Assembly: GCA_017470985.1 (NCBI GenBank)
Contig: JAFUXA010000010.1
Location: forward strand, 62,001-126,000
Direction: 5' to 3'
Source of the DNA: Lachnospiraceae bacterium
GTDB taxonomy: Bacteria > Bacillota > Clostridia > Lachnospirales > Lachnospiraceae
DNA length: 64,000 nt
Shown: one piece after another, positions 16,154 through 25,693 of the stretch
Layout of the letters: each line of letters begins with the position of its first letter
How positions within the stretch are numbered: the stretch's first letter is position 1
Translations under genes and position numbers: made by a program
Notes under the pieces: generated by a model
The model's database searches: none
Told to the model about the DNA's origin: nothing
What the model saw: the letters and a program-made list of their open reading frames with translations, nothing else

Positions 16154-17320
16154 ATGGGATTTACAGTTGAAGATATGCTGATAATAGCACGGGATAAATA
16201 TGATATGGAATTAATTGCCGGTAAAAACGGTTGGGCCAATTCTATCAGTTGGTTGTTGATGGTAGAAGATACAACTATTACAACTAATTTTAAAGGCAAG
16301 GAATTAGTTGTTACTCAGGGAGTGTATTTCAATACAGAAGAGAGACTACTTGAACTGGTTGAGATTCTGGATGAGCATCATTGCGCCGGTCTTATTGTAA
16401 ATACGGGATATTATATCAAGGAGATTCCTCAGAAGGTTATAGATTATTGTGATGAAGTGGATCTGCCGCTGATGGATGTACCGTGGGATGTGGTAATGTC
16501 GGAGATGATCAAGGATTTGACGGTTCGAATCTTTTTGCAGTCAGAGACTGATCAGCAGATTTCAGATGCATTTATCAAATCATTTGAAAACCCGGCTGCA
16601 CAGGATAAATATAGAGAGAAATTGTCTGCTTCATTTGATGTTGATGGCAGATTTCAGGTTGTACTTATATCCACCGGGGATTTAGATAGTATGGATTCCA
16701 TGGACAGGCGCCGAATCGGATATAGACTCCAGATTTATATGGAAAATATTTCTCACAATGGACATTTCTTCTATTACAATGGCTATTTTGTGTTGATACT
16801 AAATCAGGTAACCAAAGAGCAAACCAGGGAAATAATAATGGGATTTATGACACGAGCTTCCAGACGAATGCCGGATAAGGAAATCTATTGTGGCGTGGGA
16901 TCTCCTGTTATGGATGTGTCAGAATTACATTTATCATATCGTCGAGCAGAGTATGCGGTGGCTACAGCTATGCGCAAGGGGGAGAAATTAGTTCGATTTG
17001 ATAAGCTGGGTATGGAGAGACTATTGTATGCTATCTCTGATCAGAAGCTTCTATTAGAAATGAGCGAGAAACCATTGAAGCCGATTTTGGATTATGATAG
17101 GGAACATAATTCAGATTTGCTTGCAACCCTTCGATCATATCTGCACAACGACGGAAGTATCAAGGCGGTGGCTGACGAGATGTATATTCATAAGAATACC
17201 ATCGTATATAGAATGAATAAAATCAAGGAATTGATAGGAAATGATCTGAGTGATGGTCAGGAAAGACTGGCTTACTACCTGGCCTGTATGATTGTGGAAA
17301 ATAATTTTTTGCAAAAATAA
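16154..17320 (+). CDS. PucR-family transcriptional regulator
   Basis: 388 residues. The N-terminal 120 residues match the PucR (purine catabolism-type) sensor domain (FTVEDMLIIARDKYDMELIAG and a GLIVNTGYYIKEIP beta-alpha segment). A GGDEF-like central fold follows (CGVGSPVMDVSELHLSYRRAEYA). The C-terminus carries the PucR HTH (LLATLRSYLHNDGSIKAVADEMYIHKNTIVYRMNKIKE, split here as residues 315-352). Such regulators respond to metabolites and are often activators of adjacent catabolic genes. Here it precedes the GH2 gene by 141 bp on the same strand, so the GH2 gene is a candidate target. A GGGG-rich site precedes the start. Confidence 0.88.
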   Translation: MGFTVEDMLIIARDKYDMELIAGKNGWANSISWLLMVEDTTITTNFKGKELVVTQGVYFNTEERLLELVEILDEHHCAGLIVNTGYYIKEIPQKVIDYCDEVDLPLMDVPWDVVMSEMIKDLTVRIFLQSETDQQISDAFIKSFENPAAQDKYREKLSASFDVDGRFQVVLISTGDLDSMDSMDRRRIGYRLQIYMENISHNGHFFYYNGYFVLILNQVTKEQTREIIMGFMTRASRRMPDKEIYCGVGSPVMDVSELHLSYRRAEYAVATAMRKGEKLVRFDKLGMERLLYAISDQKLLLEMSEKPLKPILDYDREHNSDLLATLRSYLHNDGSIKAVADEMYIHKNTIVYRMNKIKELIGNDLSDGQERLAYYLACMIVENNFLQK

Positions 17321-17356
17321 ACTTTATATTGTAAAAAGGCAGATTTGCCAAGGAAT

Positions 17357-17398
17357 AATGTCATGTATTTGTGTCAAAAAGGTCAAATATGTGACATT
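17357..17398. promoter_or_regulatory. 42-bp imperfect palindrome upstream of the GH2 gene
   Basis: AATGTCA (17357-17363) and TGACATT (17392-17398) form the ends of a palindrome whose inner arms ATTTG / CAAAT also match. A TATAAT at 17418-17423 lies just downstream, so the repeat overlaps the -35 region. It looks like a dimer-binding operator for a regulator such as the upstream PucR protein. Confidence 0.5.
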
Positions 17399-17461
17399 AT
17401 TTTATATACAAAAAATATATAATGAACATAGAATTAGAGTCTATCTATGGAGGGAAAATGT

Positions 17462-19906
17462 ATGAAGGGACTGGATTTTAACAGAGAGTGGGTAGTTACA
17501 AAAGAAGGGGAGACAGGAGCGCGCCAGGTTAATTTGCCGGACGATGCAATGTTATATGAAGATAGAAGTAAAAACAATCCGGGAAAAGGTGCAATAGGTT
17601 ATTTTGCTACCGGTTGTTACATCTATACCAAGAAGCTACAGGCTCCTATAGAATGGCAGGGCAAAACTGTGATTATGGAGTGTGAAGGAGTGTATCAGAA
17701 TTCTAAGGTTTTGATAAATGGTAAAGAAATATATAAGCGTTCATATGGTTATTCTAATTATTTTGTGAATCTGTCACAGGAACTGATTTATGGAGCTGAT
17801 AATGAAATTCAAATCATTGCTGATAATGCCAAGGCACCAAATAGTAGATGGTATTCCGGCTCTGGAGTCTATAGAGAAGTGAAAATATATGTAGGACAAG
17901 AAATTGCAATTGCTCCAGAAGGTGTCAGAATTACTACATTATCATCAGATACTGTTAAAGTAGATGTGGAATATAGGAAACTTGGTTTACAGACAGATGA
18001 ATCTGTTGATGTAGAAATTCAAATCTGGGATGGAGATACTCAGGTTGCAGCAGCTCATGAGAATCATAGTCAGATTCAGATTCCAAATCCTGTATTATGG
18101 GAGGAGGATAATCCTCATTTATATACATGCAAGGCAATTATCAGTCATGATGGAAAAGTTCTAGATGAGGCTTCAGACAGATTTGGTCTGCGTATGATAA
18201 CCTGGGACGGAAGCGGTCTTCATGTTAATGGTAAGGAAGTATTGCTTAGAGGCAGCTGCATACATCATGACAATGGTGTACTTGGCGCATGCGGATTTGC
18301 AGATGCAGAGTATAGAAGGGTTCGCATAATGAAGGATGCGGGATTTAATGCTATTCGATCTGCCCATAATCCTATTTCCAAGGCTATGCTTGATGCCTGT
18401 GATGAGTTGGGCGTGTATGTAATGGATGAGTCTTTTGATATGTGGTTTATACAGAAGAATCCATATGATTATGGCGGGGATACATTTAGAAAAAACTGGG
18501 AATTAGATATTGAGTCTATGATTTCAAAGGATTACAATCATCCTTCTGTAATTATGTATTCTATTGGAAATGAGATTTCTGATTTAGGAAAAGAAGAAGG
18601 AGTGAATATGTGCAGAGATATGGCTGCATATGTGAAGTCTTTGGATCCGAGTCGTGCTACAACTCTTGGAATCAACATAATGCTTGCATCTCTTGTTGCC
18701 AAAGGTCGTGGAATGTATGGCAATAGTGGAGATGACAAGAAGGATGAGAAGGAGAATAATAAAGGCTCGCAATCCCTTGATGATACACCAACCAGTGATT
18801 TCTTTAATATGCTAATGAATAAAATGGGTGATATGATGGAAAAAGCCACCAAGGGTAAAGGTGCTGATAAGATTGTTGCAAATGTATCTAAATATTTGGA
18901 TATGCCAGGATATAATTATGCAGGTGCTAGATATTATACCGAGGCAAAGCAATATCCTGACAGAGCATTTACAGGATCCGAGACATTGCCAAAGAAATTA
19001 TATACTAATTGGCAGATGGTGAAGGATATTCCTAATCTCACCGGTGATTTCATGTGGACAGGTTGGGATTATCTGGGTGAATCTGGAATTGGAACTGTGA
19101 GATATAATGACAAGAAAACCAAGCAACCAGTGGAGCCGGGATTGATTATTTCAGGTGGTCCTGGTGTTATAGATATCTGTGGTAAGCCAAGAGCTGAAGT
19201 AGGTTGGAACAAGATTATCTGGGATTTAGACAAGACTCCTGTTATTGCTGTGGAACCTATGATTCATGCTAATCATCAAAGCGGCATATCTATGTGGAGA
19301 AATACAGATGCAGTGACCAGCTGGTCATGGGATGGCTGCGAAGGTTACAAGAACAAGGTTCGAGTATATGCAGATGGTGCCAAGGCTGAACTTCTGGTAA
19401 ATGGCAAGAGCTATGGCAAGAAGAAAATCAAAGAAGATATAGCTGAATTTAAAAAGGTAACATATGAACCGGGTAAGATTGAGACAATAATATATGATGC
19501 TTCGGGAAATGAAATAAATAGAAATGCGATGCATACATCAAAGGGTAGTATATCTATTAAAGCTGATGTGGATTATCGTGGCAGAGGAGGAGAATGTAAC
19601 TCCTTAATTGCCAATGGCCAGGACATGGCATTTATCAATATTTCTCTTGTGGGAGATGATGGAATTGTGCGCCCTGCCATTGATAAGAAATTGAAGGTCA
19701 AGGTGACTGGATCTGGTACTTTACAAGGTTATGGCTCAGCCAGACCATGTATGTCAGAGAATTTCTATAGCGATGTGCATACAACATATTTAGGCCAATC
19801 CCTAGCAGTTGTTCGTGCAGGATATAAAGCGGGTGATATTGATGTTGAAATATCAGGAGATGGCCTGAAAACAGTGCATTTAACAGTACCTGTTAGAGAG
19901 GCATAG
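17462..19906 (+). CDS. Glycoside hydrolase family 2 (beta-galactosidase/beta-glucuronidase-like)
   Basis: 814 residues from the ATG at 17462, which has GGAGGG 7 bases before it. The GH2 sandwich, immunoglobulin-like and TIM-barrel layout is visible: sugar-binding and immunoglobulin-like domains to about 265, then RGSCIHHDNGVLG and RSAHNP. The acid/base is in NHPSVIMYSIGNE (Glu near residue 372) and the nucleophile in GSETLPKK (near residue 506). The stretch between the two is unusually long owing to a Lys/Asp/Glu-rich insert (about residues 415-470). No signal peptide, so it acts on imported saccharides. The downstream uronate and rhamnose genes make galactoside or glucuronide both possible substrates. 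An imperfect palindrome and a PucR gene lie upstream. Confidence 0.85.
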   Translation: MKGLDFNREWVVTKEGETGARQVNLPDDAMLYEDRSKNNPGKGAIGYFATGCYIYTKKLQAPIEWQGKTVIMECEGVYQNSKVLINGKEIYKRSYGYSNYFVNLSQELIYGADNEIQIIADNAKAPNSRWYSGSGVYREVKIYVGQEIAIAPEGVRITTLSSDTVKVDVEYRKLGLQTDESVDVEIQIWDGDTQVAAAHENHSQIQIPNPVLWEEDNPHLYTCKAIISHDGKVLDEASDRFGLRMITWDGSGLHVNGKEVLLRGSCIHHDNGVLGACGFADAEYRRVRIMKDAGFNAIRSAHNPISKAMLDACDELGVYVMDESFDMWFIQKNPYDYGGDTFRKNWELDIESMISKDYNHPSVIMYSIGNEISDLGKEEGVNMCRDMAAYVKSLDPSRATTLGINIMLASLVAKGRGMYGNSGDDKKDEKENNKGSQSLDDTPTSDFFNMLMNKMGDMMEKATKGKGADKIVANVSKYLDMPGYNYAGARYYTEAKQYPDRAFTGSETLPKKLYTNWQMVKDIPNLTGDFMWTGWDYLGESGIGTVRYNDKKTKQPVEPGLIISGGPGVIDICGKPRAEVGWNKIIWDLDKTPVIAVEPMIHANHQSGISMWRNTDAVTSWSWDGCEGYKNKVRVYADGAKAELLVNGKSYGKKKIKEDIAEFKKVTYEPGKIETIIYDASGNEINRNAMHTSKGSISIKADVDYRGRGGECNSLIANGQDMAFINISLVGDDGIVRPAIDKKLKVKVTGSGTLQGYGSARPCMSENFYSDVHTTYLGQSLAVVRAGYKAGDIDVEISGDGLKTVHLTVPVREA

Positions 19907-19949
19907 TAGAATAGAAATTCCAATGTCAAAGTACTTGTTAAAATATATA

Positions 19950-19986
19950 CAGTGACTATGATTAACTTCATAGCCACTGTTTTTTA
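19950..19986. terminator. Bidirectional intrinsic terminator
   Basis: CAGTGACTATGA (19950-19961) pairs with TCATAGCCACTG (19968-19979) with one mismatch, then TTTTTT. It lies between the GH2 gene and the convergent AraC gene. Confidence 0.88.
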
Positions 19987-19988
19987 TG

Positions 19989-21206
19989 TTATTGCATACG
20001 ATATTCTCTCGGTGTCATGCCAACAATTTTTTTGAAGACATTCTGAAAGTATCCCTGGGATGAGAATCCTAAAAAGGTAGATATTTCCAGGATACTTTTA
20101 TTGCTGCCCTTTAATAATTCCTGAGCTTTTTTTATTCTCTGTTCCTGTATATATTGTGACAGCGTAATTCCAGTTTCTTTCTTGAACTTGGATGACAGGT
20201 AGCTTCTGCTTATAAATAACTCATCTGCCATATTGTCGATATTTATTTCTTCTGTCAAATGTTCTCTTACATATGATGTTATTGAACGGACAAATTTATC
20301 ATATCGTTTGCCATAAGTGATTTCCTGCACTCTTGAAGCAAAGTCCATAATCATATTGAACTGTAGATTCATTATCTGCTCGTAGTTATCATATTTCTCA
20401 GCATGCTGTATGTATTTGTCACTGAGAGTCAGAGCCTCCTCTGCAAACAGGCCGCCATCAATTGCAGCTCTAGATACTAAAGTTGCGGTGGAAATGAAGA
20501 GGTTTTTAATATTTCTCAGGTAAGAAGAAGCTGTCTTGCCGGCTCTTCCTGCGGAGGTGCTGGAAAACAGTTCTTTTAATCCATCTATATCGCCTACACG
20601 AATCAGGCTCAGCATTATTCCTTCGAAATCGCTTGTGGTATGAGCTTCAACTAATTCATTGAATGAATTGGTGAGTTCTTCCGTCTCGGAATTATCATTT
20701 GTATAAGCTGATACTTTGTTTTTATATGATTCAAATTCATAGGGCTTGTTATTGGAATCATATATTATAATGTCCGATAATCTGATTTTCTGCTCACTTA
20801 TAAAATAATATACCAGGCTGAGTTCGTGAAGAAACATCTCTAAAGGCATAGGTGTGATAGTATGGGTAAATGAATTATATAGCTCCAAATAGTTGAGCTT
20901 TATATCCAGTGAAAACATAAATTCTCTTATTTTATCTCTTGTTGGGGTCATCTGAAAGGTTGGACCTATAATAATTCTTATATTTTCATAAGTTATAATA
21001 CCGTAGAAATGGTCATAAGGAGTCAGATAATAGCTTATAGGAGCCTTAATCTGCAACAGCTTGTCTATAAATGGTTCTGCCGGATCCTTTGGGAAACGGG
21101 ATGGGTCATTATATACAATGAGATTGTTGTCCTCATATATTCTAATGGCAATGCGTGATAGATTAGCTATGTTTTCAGCCATATAGGCAAAATCAATATT
21201 TCTCAT
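19989..21206 (-). CDS. AraC-family transcriptional regulator
   Basis: 405 residues with two C-terminal AraC-type HTH motifs (ADELFISRSYLSSKFKKETG and ISTFLGFSSQGYFQNVFKK). The N-terminal 280 residues are a long sensor region without a cupin HRHD motif, so the ligand class is not evident. The gene faces the SDR gene at 21435 across a 228-bp region rich in TTGTAAT/ATTACAA heptamers, which are the natural candidate binding sites. A second cluster of the same heptamers precedes the symporter gene at 24203. Likely an activator of the SDR and GPH genes. Confidence 0.88.
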   Translation of the reverse strand: MRNIDFAYMAENIANLSRIAIRIYEDNNLIVYNDPSRFPKDPAEPFIDKLLQIKAPISYYLTPYDHFYGIITYENIRIIIGPTFQMTPTRDKIREFMFSLDIKLNYLELYNSFTHTITPMPLEMFLHELSLVYYFISEQKIRLSDIIIYDSNNKPYEFESYKNKVSAYTNDNSETEELTNSFNELVEAHTTSDFEGIMLSLIRVGDIDGLKELFSSTSAGRAGKTASSYLRNIKNLFISTATLVSRAAIDGGLFAEEALTLSDKYIQHAEKYDNYEQIMNLQFNMIMDFASRVQEITYGKRYDKFVRSITSYVREHLTEEINIDNMADELFISRSYLSSKFKKETGITLSQYIQEQRIKKAQELLKGSNKSILEISTFLGFSSQGYFQNVFKKIVGMTPREYRMQ

Positions 21207-21240
21207 GGCAAACTCCTTTTTTACACTTTATTGTGAATAA

Positions 21241-21371
21241 TTGTAATTTTATATTATCTGGCTGATACAAAGATTTTTTGTAATTATGTTAGTTAAATTG
21301 TAAATTATAACTGAGTGTGTGACAATATTATGTTTTTGACGAAAGTTACAATTTTTTGAATGATATTACAA
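21241..21371. promoter_or_regulatory. TTGTAAT/ATTACAA heptamers in the AraC-SDR divergent region
   Basis: Perfect heptamers at 21241 and 21278 (TTGTAAT) and 21365 (ATTACAA), with one-mismatch relatives at 21298 and 21345. TTTGACG also occurs twice (21335 and 21375), 40 bp apart. This density suggests regulator half-sites shared by the divergent promoters. Confidence 0.5.
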
Positions 21372-21434
21372 GTATTTGACGGTAGTCATGATTAAAATAA
21401 AGCGTAAAGTGGGGATAGAAAGGACGCAAGAAAA

Positions 21435-22448
21435 ATGAAAGTATTTATGATTGGAGGAACAGGCTTACTGGGAAGTGAGGCTGCCAAAGTATTAATCGAG
21501 AGAGGACATGAAGTGACATCAGTTGCGCTTCCTCCTTTACCTGAAGGAGCGGTTTTGCCGCCTGAGATGAAAATCGAATATGGAAATTATCTGGAAATGA
21601 CAGATGATGAAATTCGCGGGTATATGGCAGGTTGCGAAGGCTTTGTATTTGCAGCAGGTGTGGATGAGCGAGTGGAAGGTCCGGCACCTATTTATGATTT
21701 ATTTAAGAAATACAACATAGATCCTCTTGAGAGACTGTTAAGAATTGCCAAGGAATGTGGTGTGAAGCATGTGTCTATCTGTGGTTCGTATTTTGCGCAT
21801 TTTGCAAAGACAAGACCGGAGTTGGAACTTACAAAGTGGCATCCATATATTCGCAGTAGAATTGATCAGGAAAATGTGGCTATGTCTTTTGCTGATGAAA
21901 ACTTCGATGTAGCTGTTTTAGAGCTTCCTTATATTTTCGGAACACAGCCGGGAAGAAAGCCGGTATGGGTATTCCTTGTAGAACAGATTCGTTCTATGAA
22001 GAAGAATACTATGTATCCAAAGGGTGGAACAACTATGGTTACAGTACATCAGGTGGGTCAGGCTTTGGCAGGAGCATTAGAATATAATCATGGTGGCAAT
22101 TGTTATCCTATAGGTTACTATAATATGACATGGAAAGAGATGCTTACTATTGTACATAAATATCTCGGATGTCCTGATAGAAAGGTAATTACTATTCCTG
22201 ATTGGATGTATTCTATTGGTGGAAGAAATCTCATGAAAGAGCAGAAGAAAAATAACATTGAGGGTGGACTTCATATGGTGAAATTTACAGCTCTGCAATG
22301 TTCAAACTTGTTTATTGATAAGAGTCTGGGATGCGATATTTTGCATGTGGAAGCGGACGATATTGATAAAGCAATCGGAGATTCAATCAAGCTCTGTGTT
22401 GATGTCTTGGATGGCAAGACAAAAGCTGTAGAGATGCGTGGTGAATAG
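21435..22448 (+). CDS. NAD-dependent epimerase/dehydratase family protein
   Basis: 337 residues. N-terminal Rossmann loop GGTGLLGSE, then a DxDPxE-like loop (NIDPLERLLRIAKECGVKHVSICGS) and YNMTWKEML in place of the classical Tyr-x3-Lys. The extended SDR fold is intact and 330-340 residues is the usual length of this family. The substrate cannot be read, but the locus context (AraC, GPH symporter, GH2) points to a sugar or sugar acid. A second, larger SDR starts 24 bases after its stop, so they form an operon. Confidence 0.8.
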   Translation: MKVFMIGGTGLLGSEAAKVLIERGHEVTSVALPPLPEGAVLPPEMKIEYGNYLEMTDDEIRGYMAGCEGFVFAAGVDERVEGPAPIYDLFKKYNIDPLERLLRIAKECGVKHVSICGSYFAHFAKTRPELELTKWHPYIRSRIDQENVAMSFADENFDVAVLELPYIFGTQPGRKPVWVFLVEQIRSMKKNTMYPKGGTTMVTVHQVGQALAGALEYNHGGNCYPIGYYNMTWKEMLTIVHKYLGCPDRKVITIPDWMYSIGGRNLMKEQKKNNIEGGLHMVKFTALQCSNLFIDKSLGCDILHVEADDIDKAIGDSIKLCVDVLDGKTKAVEMRGE

Positions 22449-22472
22449 TATTTATTAGAGAGGTTCAGAAAT

Positions 22473-24005
22473 ATGATGAATTCAAAAAGACCAGTTGTAT
22501 TTATGACGGGAGCCGGCGGCGGAATGGGCTTTGAAAGCTTCAAGCAGATGCTTCCGGATTTAGGGGATGTATATGATCTTGTGATTCTGGTACGAGATAG
22601 TGAGAAAAATCATAATTTGTTTGACAGCTATGAGAATCATAAAGGATTGCAGATTATATATGGTGATTTGCTAAGCCAAAAAGATGTGGAAAAGTGTGTT
22701 GCTCTTTCTGATATGGTGCTTCATATTGCAGCATTTGTTTCGCCTGCTGCTGATTATTATCCTAAGAAGGCTATGGAAAATAATTATGGCTCAGTTATGA
22801 ATATAATGAATGCAATAGAAAGCCAAAACAAGGAGAATACATATAAGTTTGTATATATTGGAACTGTGGCTGAGACAGGAGATCGTATGCCTCCAATTCA
22901 TTGGGGTAGGGTTGGTGATCCTATTAAGCCTAGTATGTATGATTATTATGCAGTATCCAAGGTAGCAGCAGAACGCGCAGTTATAGAATCAGGCCTGAAA
23001 TATTGGGTGAGTCTGCGTCAAACCGGAATTATGGGACCTGCTATGGCCAAGATAAGAGATGCTATTCAATTCCATAATTGTCTCTATAATGTGCTTGAAT
23101 ATTGTTCTGACAGGGACAGTGGACGGTTAATGAGAAATCTGGCAGCTTTCGATGCTGATGGTTCTCTGGACGAAAGCTTTTGGGGACATATATATAATAT
23201 TGGAGGTGGCGAAAGCTGCCGTGTCAGCACCTATGACATGTATATGAAAATGTATGGTGAGCTTGGATTTACGAATATTGATCCTATTGTTGATCCCAAA
23301 GTTTATGCTACTAGAAATTTCCATGGCCAGTATTATCTGGATTCTGATAAGCTGGAAAACTATTTGCATTTCCGCAGTGATTCCATGGAGTACTTCTATG
23401 ATGCCTATCTGAAAGAATTGGGTGGAGCAGTTGCTGCAGGTAAGGTTATGACTAAACTTCCAGGCGGCAAAAAACTTATGGGAAATATTATAAAGGGTAC
23501 CTTTAACAAGCTTCTTGATTCAGAGCATGGTACAAAGCACTGGCTTGATGCCAATATGGAAGATCATATTGATGCTTACTGGGGCAGTAAAAAAGCATGG
23601 GAAGAACTTCCTGATAAAGCAAGTGAAATGGAAGCTTTTACAGATTGGGATACAGTGGTTGAAATTGATCACGGATATGATGAGTCCAAGCCTGAATCTG
23701 AATTAAGCTATGAGGATATGAAAGCTGCAGTAGAATTTCGTGGTGGTGAGCTTCTGGCTGATTCTATGGAAACAGGAAACTGGAAGAGCAAGCTTCTGAT
23801 GAAATGTGCTTTTGGTCATGAATTTGAGGCGTCACCAAGACTTGTGCTTGAAGGCGGCCATTGGTGCCCTGAGTGTGAGCGCAAGAGCTGGAATTATGGT
23901 AAGCGTGCACAGGTTGATCCGTTCTTTGCTCAGGTTTGGAATCCGCTACATGAAAAGGATGAGCTGAGAGAGTATCCAAAGGTTGTATCTGAGTTGGATA
24001 TTTAA
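22473..24005 (+). CDS. SDR-fold protein with C-terminal zinc-knuckle-like module
   Basis: 510 residues. The N-terminal part is an extended SDR: GAGGGMGFES near residues 13-22, YIGTVAETGDR, and YYAVSKVAAERAV with the Tyr-x3-Lys dyad. After about residue 330 the SDR ends and there is a helical linker. The last 75 residues contain a CAFGH...CPEC pattern (Cys about 447, His 450, CPEC about 468-471) typical of a small zinc-binding treble clef. Fusion of an NAD-dependent sugar-type SDR with such a module is not one I recognise from standard pathways. GAGAGG precedes the start. The function is probably linked to its upstream paralogue, and the zinc module might serve oligomerisation or nucleic-acid or partner binding. 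Confidence 0.7.
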   Translation: MMNSKRPVVFMTGAGGGMGFESFKQMLPDLGDVYDLVILVRDSEKNHNLFDSYENHKGLQIIYGDLLSQKDVEKCVALSDMVLHIAAFVSPAADYYPKKAMENNYGSVMNIMNAIESQNKENTYKFVYIGTVAETGDRMPPIHWGRVGDPIKPSMYDYYAVSKVAAERAVIESGLKYWVSLRQTGIMGPAMAKIRDAIQFHNCLYNVLEYCSDRDSGRLMRNLAAFDADGSLDESFWGHIYNIGGGESCRVSTYDMYMKMYGELGFTNIDPIVDPKVYATRNFHGQYYLDSDKLENYLHFRSDSMEYFYDAYLKELGGAVAAGKVMTKLPGGKKLMGNIIKGTFNKLLDSEHGTKHWLDANMEDHIDAYWGSKKAWEELPDKASEMEAFTDWDTVVEIDHGYDESKPESELSYEDMKAAVEFRGGELLADSMETGNWKSKLLMKCAFGHEFEASPRLVLEGGHWCPECERKSWNYGKRAQVDPFFAQVWNPLHEKDELREYPKVVSELDI

Positions 24006-24044
24006 TTAGTGAGATAATTACCAAATTAAATAGAAATAATATAT

Positions 24045-24109
24045 TTGTAATTATCCTTTTGTAATTTGTAATTTATATAAAATATTACAAAAAGTGGACG
24101 AAATTACAA
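24045..24109. promoter_or_regulatory. Cluster of five TTGTAAT/ATTACAA heptamers before the symporter gene
   Basis: Perfect copies at 24045, 24059 and 24066 (TTGTAAT) and 24084 and 24103 (ATTACAA). The pair at 24045 and 24066 is spaced 21 bp, two helical turns in the same orientation. The last one overlaps GACGAAA, echoing the divergent region at 21.3 kb. Confidence 0.5.
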
Positions 24110-24112
24110 GAA

Positions 24113-24146
24113 AACGCACATTTTTACAACGAAATGTGCGTTTTTT
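24113..24146 (+). terminator. Intrinsic terminator after the SDR pair
   Basis: AACGCACATTT (24113-24123) pairs perfectly with AAATGTGCGTT (24132-24142), followed by further T. Confidence 0.85.
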
Positions 24147-24202
24147 AAAATATAATCGAATCATAGAGATGGTTCGTTTTACAAGAAAGAGAGGGTTTTG
24201 TA

Positions 24203-25663
24203 ATGCTAAGTATCAAACCGAAATTTATAAATAATTCAATATTTGACAGCAAAATAAAATCAGCTGACATGGAGAAGAAGGAAAAGTGGCTGGGATATCT
24301 CATCGGTCCGGCAGGAGCATTGCTTTTTAATGCTGTTTTGGCTACTTACCTCAATGTGTACTACACAGATGTATTGAAACTTACATCAGTATGGGGTGGA
24401 TTGTTCCTTATGATTTTCCCATTGGCTTCAAAAATCATTGATGCAATAACCAATGTGGTTATGGGATATGTTATTGACCATACCAAGTCAAAGCAGGGAA
24501 AAGCCAGACCATATTTACTTTTGGCTTCTATTTTGATTCCTATAACCGGAATACTCTTGTTCGTGGTTCCACAATCAAATGAGACTGTAGAGGTTGTATG
24601 GGTAATGATTTCTTATAATCTGTTCTACTCATTTGCTTATACTATTTACAACATGTCTCATAACTTGATGGTACCTCTTTCTACAAGAAATTCTGAGCAG
24701 AGAGGTGTTCTTGCAGTATTTAACAATGTTGCAACTGTTATGATTTCCGGTATTATTGTAGCTTTGATTTTTCCAATGCTCATTTTACCAAAGCTTGGAG
24801 TTGATAAATCAAGCTGGATTACAATGGCAGTTATTCTGTCTATTCTGGCTATGCCACTTATATTGCTTGAGTACTATCACACAAGAGAGCGTGTTACAGA
24901 GGAAGGTGGAACTGAAGAGGTAGAGAAATCACTTTCTTTTAAGACACAGATGAAAGCAGTATTTACAGATAGATATATGTTCTTTTTGTTACTGTATTTC
25001 TTTATCAGTACAGTAGGTACATCTTTCAAAAATATTGCGCTTGTTTACTATTGTAATTATGTACTTGGAACTTATAACGATGGAATCACGCAGACAATGA
25101 TATCTGTTCTTGGAGGAATTCCAATGGGTATCGGTATTTTTGCAGTGTGGCCTCTCGCCAAGAAGTTCGGTAAGAGAAATGTTACATTAGTAGGATTTAT
25201 TATATTTGCCATTGGAAGTTTCATCTGTTACATCAATCCAACAAATATGGTTCAGGTATTAGTAGGTCAGTTTATCAAAAATATTGGTGGATTGCCATCA
25301 GCTTATGTATTTATGGCGCTTATGGCTGATACTTATGATCATATGGAATGGAAGCATGGCTTTAGAGTAGATGGAGCAGCAATGTCAATCTATAGTATTA
25401 TCACAGTGGCTGTTACCGGTGCATGTACAGGTTTGTTTAACATGTTTTTGGCAAGAGCAGGATATGTAGCACCTGATTTTATTAATGGCGAGACAGTTGC
25501 ATATATTCAAAATGCTTCAGTTCAACATACAATTACATTCTTCTTTGTTGGATTGGAAATTCTTACATCTATAGTAGTTATTGTACTTTTAGCATTTATC
25601 AATGTAGAAAAAGGACTTGATAAGAAGCAGGCTGAGATTGCAGCCAGAAAGCAACAGGCATAA
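24203..25663 (+). CDS. GPH-family glycoside/uronide:cation symporter
   Basis: 486 residues, twelve membrane helices, of the glycoside-pentoside-hexuronide family. Seen: [23 protein letters not shown], split across helix 1, and the family [15 protein letters not shown] motif after helix 2 (about residue 95), with the R-P-Y signature. Relatives import glucuronides or oligosaccharides with a cation. The first 22 residues before MEKKEKWLG are an extension, but the GAGAGG site favours the upstream ATG. Position before the GH78 gene (30 bp) suggests import of rhamnosyl or uronide-containing saccharides for cytoplasmic hydrolysis. A cluster of TTGTAAT sites is in front. Confidence 0.9.
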   Translation: MLSIKPKFINNSIFDSKIKSADMEKKEKWLGYLIGPAGALLFNAVLATYLNVYYTDVLKLTSVWGGLFLMIFPLASKIIDAITNVVMGYVIDHTKSKQGKARPYLLLASILIPITGILLFVVPQSNETVEVVWVMISYNLFYSFAYTIYNMSHNLMVPLSTRNSEQRGVLAVFNNVATVMISGIIVALIFPMLILPKLGVDKSSWITMAVILSILAMPLILLEYYHTRERVTEEGGTEEVEKSLSFKTQMKAVFTDRYMFFLLLYFFISTVGTSFKNIALVYYCNYVLGTYNDGITQTMISVLGGIPMGIGIFAVWPLAKKFGKRNVTLVGFIIFAIGSFICYINPTNMVQVLVGQFIKNIGGLPSAYVFMALMADTYDHMEWKHGFRVDGAAMSIYSIITVAVTGACTGLFNMFLARAGYVAPDFINGETVAYIQNASVQHTITFFFVGLEILTSIVVIVLLAFINVEKGLDKKQAEIAARKQQA

Positions 25664-25693
25664 GTTTTTATTTAGTGAGAAGGAGAAGACGAC

